64,000 nt of DNA. Source: Pseudomonadota bacterium (GTDB taxonomy: Bacteria; Desulfobacterota; Desulfovibrionia; Desulfovibrionales; Desulfomicrobiaceae). Made by a program: the position numbers and the translations under genes. The stretch covers positions 1 to 64,000 of the forward strand of contig JAHIQM010000008.1 of the NCBI GenBank assembly GCA_018902545.1. The letters run 5' to 3'. Below, piece by piece: positions 1-8,713 of the stretch; position 1 is the stretch's first letter, and every line of letters begins with the position of its first letter. The notes under the pieces are model-generated. The model was not told where the DNA came from. It was given only the letters and a program-made list of their open reading frames with translations, and ran no database searches.

Positions 1-59
1 CGGTAGGACAGCGGACTCTGACTCCGTCAATCTTAGTTCGAATCTAAGTCACCCAGCCA
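1..59 (+). tRNA. tRNA-Gln (anticodon CTG), 5' end cut by window edge
   Basis: Anticodon arm GCGGA-CTCTGAC-TCCGT, T-arm TTAGTTCGAATCTAA, 3' CCA. Confidence 0.88.
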
Positions 60-62
60 CCT

Positions 63-140
63 GTCCCCATCGTCTAGCTCGGTCCAGGACACCGGCCTTT
101 CACGCCGATAACAGGGGTTCAAATCCCCTTGGGGACGCCA
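63..140 (+). tRNA. tRNA-Glu (anticodon TTC)
   Basis: Acceptor stem GTCCCCA/TGGGGAC, anticodon loop CTTTCAC, T-loop GGTTCAAATCC, encoded CCA. Confidence 0.94.
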
Positions 141-148
141 AAGAAATC

Positions 149-185
149 AAGGCCTTACATCAAAGATGTAAGGCCTTTTCTTTTT
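149..185 (+). terminator. Intrinsic terminator after the tRNAs
   Basis: AAGGCCTTACATC-AAA-GATGTAAGGCCTT hairpin followed by a T-rich tract. Confidence 0.9.
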
Positions 186-319
186 CCCACACGCCAATCA
201 CATTATTCGTAGCCCAGTAGGCCGCCAAGGATTCCAGCAACCAGAAGGCGGAGTGCGATACGTGTACGTTGTGTCACATCTGAGATATCTGAACAAATCT
301 CGCCGATACTCATCTCTCC

Positions 320-3076
320 CTACTCTCCAATCCCTGCCATATTCTTCCTTCGATTTCTGACCCACTTATCAAATGATATCACTGGGAGCACAGTTGCTCC
401 GACCGCCATAGCAAACATCCAGCCCCAGCCATCAAGTGGCGCGGAGTTAAAAAGCGTCTGCAGAGGTGGCAGGTAAATGAAGCATGCCTGGAGCACGAGC
501 AGGATGCCGATGCCTATAAAGATCGCGGGATTGCTGAAAAAGCCTTGGGTAAAGAGCGAAGAGTGCAGGGATCGGCAGTTGAGCAGGTAAAAAATCTGGG
601 TGAAGGTAATGCTTGTCACGCAAAGGGTCTGCGCTTCGGAGAGGGCCAGAGCATGCCGGGCGCTCGTCACTGGCTCTGGGCCGACAATACGATAGTACTC
701 CCAGAGGAACAGCCCGCAAGCACCTGCCGCCATAAGGACCCCGACAATAATCAAGCGGGTCACAATAAAGCCTGAAAACACGGGTTCATCGGGAGAGCGC
801 GGAAGTCGCCGCATCGCGTTCGGCTCAAGCACTTCAAAGGCCAGAGGGATTGACAGGGTAACACTGGCAACCAGATTTATCCACAGGGTTTGGCTGGGAG
901 ACATGGCCAAAAGGAGTTCATTGACACCATCAACCTGAATTGTCGGAAAGAAAAACATGGCCACCGAGAGGGTGCAGGCCAGGCCGAGATTGGCGGGCAG
1001 CACAAACGCCAGGCACTTGATAAGATTGTCGTAGACCCGCCGTCCTTCCTCCACCGCTGCGGTGATGGAAGCGAAGTTGTCGTCCATGAGCACAACCTTG
1101 GCCGCTTCTTTCGATACCGCCGTACCGGTTATGCCCATGGCAATGCCGATGTCGGCACGCTTGAGGGCCGGTGCATCATTAACACCGTCACCGGTCATGG
1201 CAATGACATGGCGCTGTGCCTGCAGTGCCTCGACAAGTTGGAGTTTGTGCTCCGGGGCCACTCTGGCAAAGACATTCGTACTCATGGCCGCGTCCTGCAG
1301 TTGCTTTTCGGAAAGGCCGTCCAGGTCACGGCCCGACATCGCACTCTGTCCTTGCGGCAGAAGACCGAGTTGTCGCCCGATAGCCTCGGCAGTCACAGGA
1401 TGATCGCCAGTGATCATTTTAACCGTAATCCCGGCCTGTTGGCAGACCCTGATGGCGTCAATTGCCTCGGTTCGGGGAGGGTCGATCATGCAGAGCAAAC
1501 CTGCAAACTGCAAACCCGCCCGAACGGACTCCGGTTCGATCTGCTCCGCAGAGACGTTTTTCTTTTGTGCAAAGGCGATGACCCGCATGCCCTGGCGGGC
1601 ATAAGTGGCCATGGCATCATTGATCCTTCGCAATTCTGGTTCGCTCAGGGTGCAGCGCTCAAGAACAGTTTCCGGAGCGCCCTTCAGGAGAATGTGGGTT
1701 TGCCCGTCAATCGCGTTCAGGGTGGCCATGAATTTACTGTCCGACTCGAACGGGATGACGTCCAGGCGAGCATGGTGAGCGCGAAAATCCTGGCTCGAAA
1801 GGTCTGCTTTTTCAGCGGCAGAAAGCATCGCGGCCTCGGTTGGGTCGCCGGTGATGGTCCAGATGTTTTGCTCAAGGCGCAGGGCGGCATCATTGCAGAG
1901 GATGGCGATGGTCAGCAGATCATGCAGGGCCGCCGGGAGTTCGGTCAGGCGGGCACCATCGCGTTCGATTTCCCCGACTGGGGCATAGCCGATACCTGAA
2001 AACCGGTATTCTTGCCCGCCCAGCCACGCCACCTGCACAGTCATCTCATTGCGGGTCAGTGTGCCGGTTTTGTCAGAACAGATGATCGTGGTGGAGCCAA
2101 GGGTTTCGACCGCAGGAAGATGCCGGACGACAGCATGCCTGTCGGCCATGCGCCGAACTCCTATGGCGAGGCATATGGTAATTACCGCCGGCAAACCTTC
2201 AGGGATTGCGGCCACCGCCAGAGAAACAGCAACCATGAGGGAATCGCCGAGAGGGGCATCTTTGACCCAGATGCCGAAACTGATGAGTACGGCGACCACT
2301 ACGACTACGGCGACGGTAATGCCGCTGCTGACTTTGGCCAACTGACGAGTCAGCGGGGTCTCCATCTGCCCGGTCTGGTTGAGCAGAGCATTGATGCGGC
2401 CCAGTTCTGTAGCGCCGCCGGTCGTGACCACTACACCTGTGGCCGTGCCCTGAAGAACAAGCGTCCCGCTATAGGCCATGCCGAACCTGTCACCAAGAGA
2501 TGCATCCTGGGCAACGGCATCACTTCTCTTTGCCACGGGCAGCGACTCACCGGTGAGGGCGGCTTCTTCGACCAGAAGATTTTTGACCCTTATCAGACGC
2601 AGATCGGCGGGAACCTTGTCGCCACTCTGCAAGGTCACGAGGTCGCCAGGGACTAGGTTTTCGGCGGGAACGGCAATTGACTGACCGTCTCGCAGAGCGG
2701 TTGCAAATTCCGGCATCATCGCCGCAAGCGCTTCGATGGCTTTACCTGCGCGGTATTCTTGTATAAAGCCGATAATAGCGTTAATGCCCACCGCACCGAA
2801 AACTACCAGAGCATCGGTGATTTTTTGCAACCCGACCGCCATTACACCAGCCGAGATCAAAAGCCAGCCAATCGGATTGTTTATTTGACGCCAAAAAATC
2901 AGCCAGGGGCTATCGTTTCCTTTGCGAAGGAGCGCGTTGGCACCATATTTCTGCAACCGCTCTACTGCTTCGCGGTCAGTCAACCCGCTGAGGCTTGTCT
3001 CTAACTCGGACATAACGTCCTGCTCTGACGAGGAATGCCACAACGTGCTGTCTGGTTTCCTTGCGTTATCTTGCAT
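320..3076 (-). CDS. P-type cation-transporting ATPase (P2-like)
   Basis: DKTGT, TGES, PEGLP and MTGDGVNDAPALK motifs; start chosen at MQDNARK with upstream GGAG. Confidence 0.93.
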   Translation of the reverse strand: MQDNARKPDSTLWHSSSEQDVMSELETSLSGLTDREAVERLQKYGANALLRKGNDSPWLIFWRQINNPIGWLLISAGVMAVGLQKITDALVVFGAVGINAIIGFIQEYRAGKAIEALAAMMPEFATALRDGQSIAVPAENLVPGDLVTLQSGDKVPADLRLIRVKNLLVEEAALTGESLPVAKRSDAVAQDASLGDRFGMAYSGTLVLQGTATGVVVTTGGATELGRINALLNQTGQMETPLTRQLAKVSSGITVAVVVVVAVLISFGIWVKDAPLGDSLMVAVSLAVAAIPEGLPAVITICLAIGVRRMADRHAVVRHLPAVETLGSTTIICSDKTGTLTRNEMTVQVAWLGGQEYRFSGIGYAPVGEIERDGARLTELPAALHDLLTIAILCNDAALRLEQNIWTITGDPTEAAMLSAAEKADLSSQDFRAHHARLDVIPFESDSKFMATLNAIDGQTHILLKGAPETVLERCTLSEPELRRINDAMATYARQGMRVIAFAQKKNVSAEQIEPESVRAGLQFAGLLCMIDPPRTEAIDAIRVCQQAGITVKMITGDHPVTAEAIGRQLGLLPQGQSAMSGRDLDGLSEKQLQDAAMSTNVFARVAPEHKLQLVEALQAQRHVIAMTGDGVNDAPALKRADIGIAMGITGTAVSKEAAKVVLMDDNFASITAAVEEGRRVYDNLIKCLAFVLPANLGLACTLSVAMFFFPTIQVDGVNELLLAMSPSQTLWINLVASVTLSIPLAFEVLEPNAMRRLPRSPDEPVFSGFIVTRLIIVGVLMAAGACGLFLWEYYRIVGPEPVTSARHALALSEAQTLCVTSITFTQIFYLLNCRSLHSSLFTQGFFSNPAIFIGIGILLVLQACFIYLPPLQTLFNSAPLDGWGWMFAMAVGATVLPVISFDKWVRNRRKNMAGIGE

Positions 3077-3105
3077 CGCTAAGCATCTCCTACGAAGATC
3101 AATGG

Positions 3106-3135
3106 ATACAGCCGTACCATGAGGCACGGCTGTAT
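3106..3135. repeat. 10-bp perfect inverted repeat in the leader of the ATPase gene
   Basis: ATACAGCCGT-10 nt-ACGGCTGTAT. Confidence 0.6.
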
Positions 3136-3196
3136 GGGACGTTAACTCTTATAAGATAACAGAAAGTTCATATCCTCTTAGGACATGATTTTCTTT

Positions 3197-3400
3197 TCAG
3201 CCTTTTACCCGTTTGATGGTCCCATTGCTCAGCATTTGTTGAAACTGGGACAACAATTCCTTTTCCTCTTTGTCAATATGACCATCATCGTGAGCGCAAT
3301 CCATGATCTTATTATACTCTTCAGGTGTTACTTCCAGATCTTGAATGGCATGATTGATAAGTTCTTTAAGATTTGACGCTGACTTGCTTGGCTTCATCAT
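3197..3400 (-). CDS. Small conserved hypothetical protein (67 aa), weakly TerB-like
   Basis: ORF with DDGHIDKEEKELL acidic helix; same strand as neighbours. Confidence 0.55.
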   Translation of the reverse strand: MMKPSKSASNLKELINHAIQDLEVTPEEYNKIMDCAHDDGHIDKEEKELLSQFQQMLSNGTIKRVKG

Positions 3401-3510
3401 AAGTATGTTCTCCTTGATTAAATGTTAATAAACTTCAAAGATCGGCCTCCATTTTCCTTGAAAATCCTTTTGGGATCGCGGATCGCATAAGCCTGAAAGC
3501 AGCGCCAATG

Positions 3511-3819
3511 TCACATTAAGACAAGGGCCGCGAGACAACCGGCGCATCCGCACGCAAAATCAATCCAGCACCAATGACGCTTGCTCCACAAATCCAGAAA
3601 TTCCTTGGCCACGGTGACAAGGAGTCCGGATAAATATAAAGGCGCCCAAAACTGGCCAGTAAGCGTCAATAACAATCCCCAAAAAAAATGAAGTTGCCAG
3701 TCCATTCTGAAGACGGCCATCACGCGGACTCCAGCCACCCTGTACCAATGCAAAAAATTCATGGTAATCTCGCAAACCTCAAAGTACAATATTGTGCTGA
3801 GGGTACACCAGTGATGCAT
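3511..3819 (-). CDS. Small putative membrane protein
   Basis: ORF with two hydrophobic segments; start uncertain. Confidence 0.55.
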   Translation of the reverse strand: MHHWCTLSTILYFEVCEITMNFLHWYRVAGVRVMAVFRMDWQLHFFWGLLLTLTGQFWAPLYLSGLLVTVAKEFLDLWSKRHWCWIDFACGCAGCLAALVLM

Positions 3820-3838
3820 TATAAACGGTCAAAGGTTC

Positions 3839-3876
3839 GTGCTGTAAGAAATGCACATTCGCATTTCGTACAGCAC
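3839..3876. repeat. Long near-perfect hairpin
   Basis: GTGCTGTAAGAAATGC-acattc-GCATTTCGTACAGCAC, one mismatch in a 16-bp stem. Confidence 0.75.
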
Positions 3877-3900
3877 GTTGTAAGGACCAGTGGTCCGGGA

Positions 3901-4422
3901 TCATTGCGGCGAGGGACTATTCTCACCGTTTCCCTGGATGAAAGCCGACAGCATGCCTATGGGTACGCCCAACTCCTCCAACTTGCGAACCACGGATGCC
4001 AACAGTTGGTCCAGCGCGCCTGATCCCGCAGCTTCAATATTTTCCAATGCTTCAAGCTGGTTGCGCTGTTCCGGCCCGAGGTTTTCCATGACGGTCCGTC
4101 CTATCTCCTCGCGCTGCGGAAGACTCAGGTCCTCATTCTTGAGCTTGTTCAAAAGGGGCTCAATAATTTCGCGTTGGTGCTGGTCAAGTTTAAGGTCTGC
4201 CTCGGAAAGTTTCGTTTGCAGGGCTGTCATGTCAATGGACTGCAGATAGTCGACGGCGCCGCCGACGAAACGAGCGGCAAGTACGGTCAAGGTGATTACA
4301 AGAGCGGTTCCGATGACTCCTGTCACGGCCAAGGCCACGAAGATGCGCCGGCCCAAACTGCTCGGCCTTGATGTCTTTGGCTTAAAATTGAGAAGAGAAG
4401 GCGTTTGGCGTGGCTCGGTCAT
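3901..4422 (-). CDS. Hypothetical single-TM protein (173 aa)
   Basis: ORF with one N-terminal TM segment and a helical C-terminal region. Confidence 0.6.
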   Translation of the reverse strand: MTEPRQTPSLLNFKPKTSRPSSLGRRIFVALAVTGVIGTALVITLTVLAARFVGGAVDYLQSIDMTALQTKLSEADLKLDQHQREIIEPLLNKLKNEDLSLPQREEIGRTVMENLGPEQRNQLEALENIEAAGSGALDQLLASVVRKLEELGVPIGMLSAFIQGNGENSPSPQ

Positions 4423-4559
4423 ATGAATGTCTCCCAGTAGTAATGGTTATTATATTTATCGATAACGGCACAAACTACATTCCAAAACATTTCGAAATAG
4501 TCGTCTTATTCGGCATTCTGGAATAATGTTAAACGCGTCTTACACACGCCGTTGACAAC

Positions 4560-4856
4560 TCAAACTTGTGCTTGCTTGGATTGACGCTCCAGTTCCATCT
4601 TGAAGGACGGAGCAAGCTTCAGCTGGCGAGCCAGCTCGTCCAAGTATGCGCCTTTGGCTGGAGGAGCCTGCTTGTTGTAGCCACTGTTGTATGAAGGCTT
4701 GCTGCCGAAAGATCCTCCTCCGCCCATACGTTTGGCGTCCGCCAGATCGGGCCAGGCAAAGAGAAGAAGGGTCAGGACTATAAGCGGGAAAAAAAGATAG
4801 GCCAATCCTGGATGCGCAGCGGCAGCGCAGGATAGCGGTGCGGGAACGTTCTTCAT
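4560..4856 (-). CDS. Short membrane protein resembling only the N-terminal part of Tim44-like domain proteins
   Basis: AGGAGG SD before ATG; TM segment followed by ADAKRMGGGGSFGSKPSYN. Confidence 0.65.
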   Translation of the reverse strand: MKNVPAPLSCAAAAHPGLAYLFFPLIVLTLLLFAWPDLADAKRMGGGGSFGSKPSYNSGYNKQAPPAKGAYLDELARQLKLAPSFKMELERQSKQAQV

Positions 4857-4889
4857 GGGGCCTCCTGTGGTTGGCTGGAGGTCCTTTTT

Positions 4890-4932
4890 AAAAAAAAAAG
4901 ACCTCCAGCATGGGTTATCATGCTGAAGGTCT
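4890..4932 (-). terminator. Intrinsic terminator overlapping the riboswitch 3' strand (expression platform)
   Basis: Minus strand AGACCTTCAGCATG-ATAACC-CATGCTGGAGGTCT followed by T10. Confidence 0.88.
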
Positions 4933-5020
4933 GGCTCATCGGTGGGTTCCGACGGCAAGACCAAGCGCTTTCGCGCCGAGATTGTTGATCTTGCCTTTGG
5001 GAGTTACTCCCCTTCAAATA
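4925..5020 (-). promoter_or_regulatory. yybP-ykoY family (Mn2+) riboswitch aptamer
   Basis: Minus strand GAAGGGGAGTAACTCCC...GATCAACAATCTCGG...GCCAGACCTTC; GAAGG/CCTTC closing helix plus the family L1 (GGGGAGTA) and L3 (AGACC) signatures. Confidence 0.87.
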
Positions 5021-5022
5021 TA

Positions 5023-5052
5023 TCTATAGTTTCCGATACGCCTACTTGTCAA
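5023..5052 (-). promoter_or_regulatory. Sigma-70-type promoter for the riboswitch transcript
   Basis: TTGACA-18 nt-TATAGA just upstream of the aptamer. Confidence 0.75.
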
Positions 5053-5244
5053 GAGCGATTCTGCAAGCGCTCAGGCATCCGCATCATTCCAAGCTGAAGC
5101 AGGTTTGCGATAGAAGCTGGAATCCTTTACTTTTTACGTGATTGGGCTTGGGAAAAGGGATTTGTCTATGTGCTGCGGCATGAGGGCTCGCCGATTTCGG
5201 GACGAGGCATGATTCGTCAAAAACGTCGCTCTTCAACGCCCCCT

Positions 5245-6135
5245 TCATCCCTTCCGTCCCAACTCCTCGAAAACCCGCCCCGCGTTGTAGCTGCTCCGCA
5301 CCAGGGGGGCGCTGAATACGTACTCGAGCCCCGCCTCGCGTCCCCAGACGGCGTATTGTTCGAACACATCGGGATGCACATAGCGCTCTACGGACGGATG
5401 GTTGCGACTGGGGCGCATGTACTGGCCCACGGTGGCGATGCGGCATCCTGCCCCGGCCAGGTCTGCGAGCACCCGACGGACCTCGTCATCCGTCTCGCCG
5501 AGGCCGACCATCAGCCCGCTCTTGGGCACGCCGCCAGCCTGGCGGACGCGGCGCAGGAGCTCAAGACTCTGGGCATAGTCGGCCTGGGGCCTGATACGGG
5601 CGTAGTGCGAGGGGGGCGTCTCCACATTGTGGTTGATGATCTCCGGCGCCGCATCAAGCACCGTTTGCAGGGCCGGGCGGGAGCCCCGAAAATCCGGAAT
5701 GAGCACTTCGATGGAGGGCGGCTCGTCTCCGTACGCCTCCCGCACGACGCGGACCGTGGCCGCGAAATGCCCGGCACCGCCGTCGGGCAGGTCGTCGCGG
5801 GTGACCGAGGTGATGACCACATGTCTGAGCCCGAGACTCACAGCGGCCTTGGCCACGCGGCCTGGCTCATCCGCGTCCAAAATCTCCGGGAGGCCGGGCG
5901 CGATGTTGCAAAACGCGCAGTTTCGCGTGCAGACGTGCCCCATGATCAGAAACGTGGCCGTGCCCTGAGAATAGCACTCGAACATGTTCGGACACTTGGC
6001 GCCCCGGCAGACCGTGTGCAGCCCCAGACTCTCCACCAACCGGTCGGTTCCTGCAAAGGCAGGGCTACTGGGTAGTTTGGTGCGCAGCCACGGGGGGATG
6101 CGCAAATACGGAACTGAATTCTCGGGCGCAGACAT
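5245..6135 (-). CDS. lipA: Lipoyl synthase (radical SAM)
   Basis: [31 protein letters not shown]. Confidence 0.97.
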   Translation of the reverse strand: MSAPENSVPYLRIPPWLRTKLPSSPAFAGTDRLVESLGLHTVCRGAKCPNMFECYSQGTATFLIMGHVCTRNCAFCNIAPGLPEILDADEPGRVAKAAVSLGLRHVVITSVTRDDLPDGGAGHFAATVRVVREAYGDEPPSIEVLIPDFRGSRPALQTVLDAAPEIINHNVETPPSHYARIRPQADYAQSLELLRRVRQAGGVPKSGLMVGLGETDDEVRRVLADLAGAGCRIATVGQYMRPSRNHPSVERYVHPDVFEQYAVWGREAGLEYVFSAPLVRSSYNAGRVFEELGRKG

Positions 6136-6724
6136 GCTTGACCTCCTGCATGGAGATGAATTCGTCATGAAGTTCGCGGTGGAGCGAAGTAGGATTGGCA
6201 CCCGGCAGGCCGCACAGAGTGATGAGCCTGAACAGGGACAGGTCGCGGCCCACGTTCAGGGACACCCCGTGGTAGGAAGTCCAGCGCCGCATACCGATGC
6301 CGATGGACGCGATCTTGCGCGGCCCGATCCACACGCCGGGACGCCCCTCGGCGCGGCCTGCGGCCAGCCCGAAATGGTCCAGGGTGCGGATGACGGCCTC
6401 CTCCAGATCAAAAAAGAAGCGGCGAAGTCCCCCCGGCCGGGAGGCGATGCGAAAAACCGGATAGGCCACCAGCTGACCCGGAAAATGGCAGGTGATGTTC
6501 CCGCCGCGCCGGGTCTGGACCAGTTCAATGCCTTCTGCGGCCAAGACATCGTCACTGACCAGAAGGTTCTCGCGCCCGCCGTTACGACCAAGGGTGATGG
6601 TCCTCGGGTGCTCAAGAAGATACAGCGTATCCTCGGCCCCCTCCGAAACCAGGGAAAGCCGCTCAAGCTGAACGGCCTCGGCCTGTGCATGGCTGATAAG
6701 CCCCAAATCGACAATCTGCATCAT
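6065..6724 (-). CDS. lipB: Octanoyltransferase
   Basis: [25 protein letters not shown] and KIASIGIG motifs; adjacent to lipA. Confidence 0.96.
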   Translation of the reverse strand: MMQIVDLGLISHAQAEAVQLERLSLVSEGAEDTLYLLEHPRTITLGRNGGRENLLVSDDVLAAEGIELVQTRRGGNITCHFPGQLVAYPVFRIASRPGGLRRFFFDLEEAVIRTLDHFGLAAGRAEGRPGVWIGPRKIASIGIGMRRWTSYHGVSLNVGRDLSLFRLITLCGLPGANPTSLHRELHDEFISMQEVKHVCAREFSSVFAHPPVAAHQTTQ

Positions 6725-6893
6725 TTCTCCCGGTCATGGCGAACGGAAGCCTTCGTCACGCAGGCGGAGGCGACGTGTCAAGGACGCAATGGCCCCCCAA
6801 CCGGGGAAGGCGCGTCTTCAGCTCCGGCATTTTGCTTGTGCCTGACACGCTTCCCACGCTATGGGGTGGCCGATAAAACTTCAAGGAGCGACC

Positions 6894-7367
6894 ATGAATA
6901 TTGACTGCGTCCACTGCAAAGCCCGAATTGATTCCTTCGAAACCCTCATGACCGGAAACGCAAACCTGGCCGACATCCGCCTGGCTCCGGACAAATGGAC
7001 CTTAAAGGAGATGACCTGTCACCTGATCGACTCCGCGTCCAACAACCACCAGCGCTTTATCCGCCTGCAACTCGAGCCGGTGCTCGTTTTCCCGAAATAT
7101 GACGCCGAAGAATGGAAAAACGCGACCAAAATCGCATCATTTGACTTCAAGGCCCTCGTCACCCTCTGGAAAACCTACAACGCCCTGCTCCTGCACCTCA
7201 TCGAAAACATGAACCCGGCCGCCTTGAACCACGTCTGGAGACGCGAGGACAAGGACATCTCCCTGGAAGCGCTGATCCATGACTATTTTGCGCACTTGGA
7301 ACTGCACCGGGAGATGTTCACCGAACGCGTGGCGGAAATCAAAGCCTCCACTGATCCAGGCCAATGA
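6894..7367 (+). CDS. DinB-superfamily protein
   Basis: DKWTLKEMTCHLIDSASNNHQRFIR motif; GGAG SD. Confidence 0.85.
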   Translation: MNIDCVHCKARIDSFETLMTGNANLADIRLAPDKWTLKEMTCHLIDSASNNHQRFIRLQLEPVLVFPKYDAEEWKNATKIASFDFKALVTLWKTYNALLLHLIENMNPAALNHVWRREDKDISLEALIHDYFAHLELHREMFTERVAEIKASTDPGQ

Positions 7368-7558
7368 CTGGGAAAACCGCGCCGAGACCCCCCCGCGCCA
7401 GCGGCCTGATGCATGCCGCGCGGTGCATGATGTGCGACACGCCGAAAAATAAACAACATATTTGATTTATTGATAAAAATATTTTCTGAAAGCCCCAAAT
7501 CTTACAATTGGACGGACGTAGACTTTCAATCAGCCGAAGAAACCCGAATGCCATCCAC

Positions 7559-7748
7559 TCAAACCAGCCACCGCGCCGCCGGAAGGCTGAAAAACTCCTC
7601 CAGAGGAATCCCCGGTCCGCCGACCATGAGCGTTTTGGATTCCGGATATGTAGCCCGGAACCGGTCAAGTCCTCGTGCATCCCCCGTCCCGCCGCTCTTC
7701 ACCTCAATGGCCCAGATGTCCTTGCCTCGCTCGACCACAAAAAACTGC
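7559..7748 (-). pseudogene. C-terminal remnant of an AAA+/DUF4143-type ATPase
   Basis: Minus-strand translation QFFVVERGKDIWAIEVKSGGTGDARGLDRFRATYPESKTLMVGGPGIPLEEFFSLPAARWLV*; in-frame stop immediately upstream and no N-terminal part. Confidence 0.75.
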
Positions 7749-7755
7749 TAATCAA

Positions 7756-7811
7756 TCATTTTTACTCAACGGACTGAGTAAAATTACTCAGCCCATTGAG
7801 TAAAAATGATA
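7756..7811. repeat. Nested palindrome built from TGAGTAA units
   Basis: 15-bp arms ATCATTTTTACTCAA/TTGAGTAAAAATGAT enclosing CTGAGTAA-AA-TTACTCAG. Confidence 0.85.
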
Positions 7812-7875
7812 AAAACTGACTTTTCCATTATTTAATAGATAGTTGCAAAATGAGTCGGAATCGGGAAACAGCATC

Positions 7876-7909
7876 AAAAAGCCCCGCGCAAACGCACGGG
7901 GCTTTTTTG
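7876..7909. terminator. Bidirectional intrinsic terminator
   Basis: AAAAAGCCCCG-CGCAAACGCA-CGGGGCTTTTTT. Confidence 0.85.
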
Positions 7910-7918
7910 TTCTCGGCA

Positions 7919-8233
7919 TCATGCACTCGCCGCCTGAAGCCTATTTGGCCTCCAGTTCTTTGGGCAGTACTGCGCGCCGTGCAAAATACGCAAGACGCGA
8001 ACAATTCCATTTTGGACACGATAGGCAACGATAAACGAAGTGTGATTGATTACCAGTTCGCGGGTCCCCTCAACCCTGCCCGGCCGCCCGCATTCGGGAA
8101 ATGCCGACAGAGTCGCCGTCTGTTCCATGATCCGCTCATCCACGGCAACAGCGGCTAACGGGTCGCCCTGCTCAATATAATCAAATATTCTGGTCCGGTC
8201 CTCCACGGCAAACTAAGACCACTCGATTTTCAC
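7919..8233 (-). pseudogene. ParE/RelE-family toxin, interrupted by an in-frame amber codon at codon 7
   Basis: GTG AAA ATC GAG TGG TCT TAG TTT GCC GTG GAG GAC CGG = (M)KIEWS*FAVEDRTRIFDYIE...; GTG overlaps the antitoxin stop (TAGTG). Confidence 0.75.
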
Positions 8234-8538
8234 TATAGGCTTTCCGTGTGTTTTCGGCGCGCCCTGGCCCGGCGTTCCGCAAAACGGGCTTCAACCTCGT
8301 CATGCGTAAGTGGAGGCCTGGAGTCTTCAAGGGCCTCCTTGACCTTGGCCCTGAACCACTCGTCATAAGTGGCCGAATCTATTGTCAGGCCGACCGGCAG
8401 TCCCCCTTCATGGGCCACGCGGGTCAGCAGGATGCGCACAGCATCGGAGACAGTCAGGCCCATGCCTTCGAGCACCGCGGCAGCGCGGTCCTTAATTTCA
8501 GCATCGATCCGAGTTTGTATGAGGGCATTGGCAGCCAT
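8233..8538 (-). CDS. RelB/DinJ-family antitoxin
   Basis: MAANALIQTRIDAEIKDRAAAVLEGMGLTVSDAVRILLTRVAHEGGLP; GGAGG SD. Confidence 0.88.
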   Translation of the reverse strand: MAANALIQTRIDAEIKDRAAAVLEGMGLTVSDAVRILLTRVAHEGGLPVGLTIDSATYDEWFRAKVKEALEDSRPPLTHDEVEARFAERRARARRKHTESL

Positions 8539-8713
8539 AGGGACCTCCTTGTAAGGCTTGTACGAAATGTAATACATTTGAATTACACTGTCCATGCCTT
8601 CAGCCTCATGTTCTCGTGGCTAAACCTTCACCCCTCCAGCTCTTCGAGAACCCGTCCCGCAGACACCAGACAACAGGGCATCCACCTGAATTATTTACAA
8701 ATACATTCGTCCT

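Noticed and set aside
63-5060. Genomic island inserted at tRNA-Glu
   Set aside because: No integrase in the block and no direct repeat of the tRNA 3' end recognised near 5 kb.
8630-8665. Short minus-strand segment AGRVLEELEG* resembling a gene 3' end (similar to the lipA C-terminus [12 protein letters not shown])
   Set aside because: Too short to assign as a pseudogene; could be coincidental.
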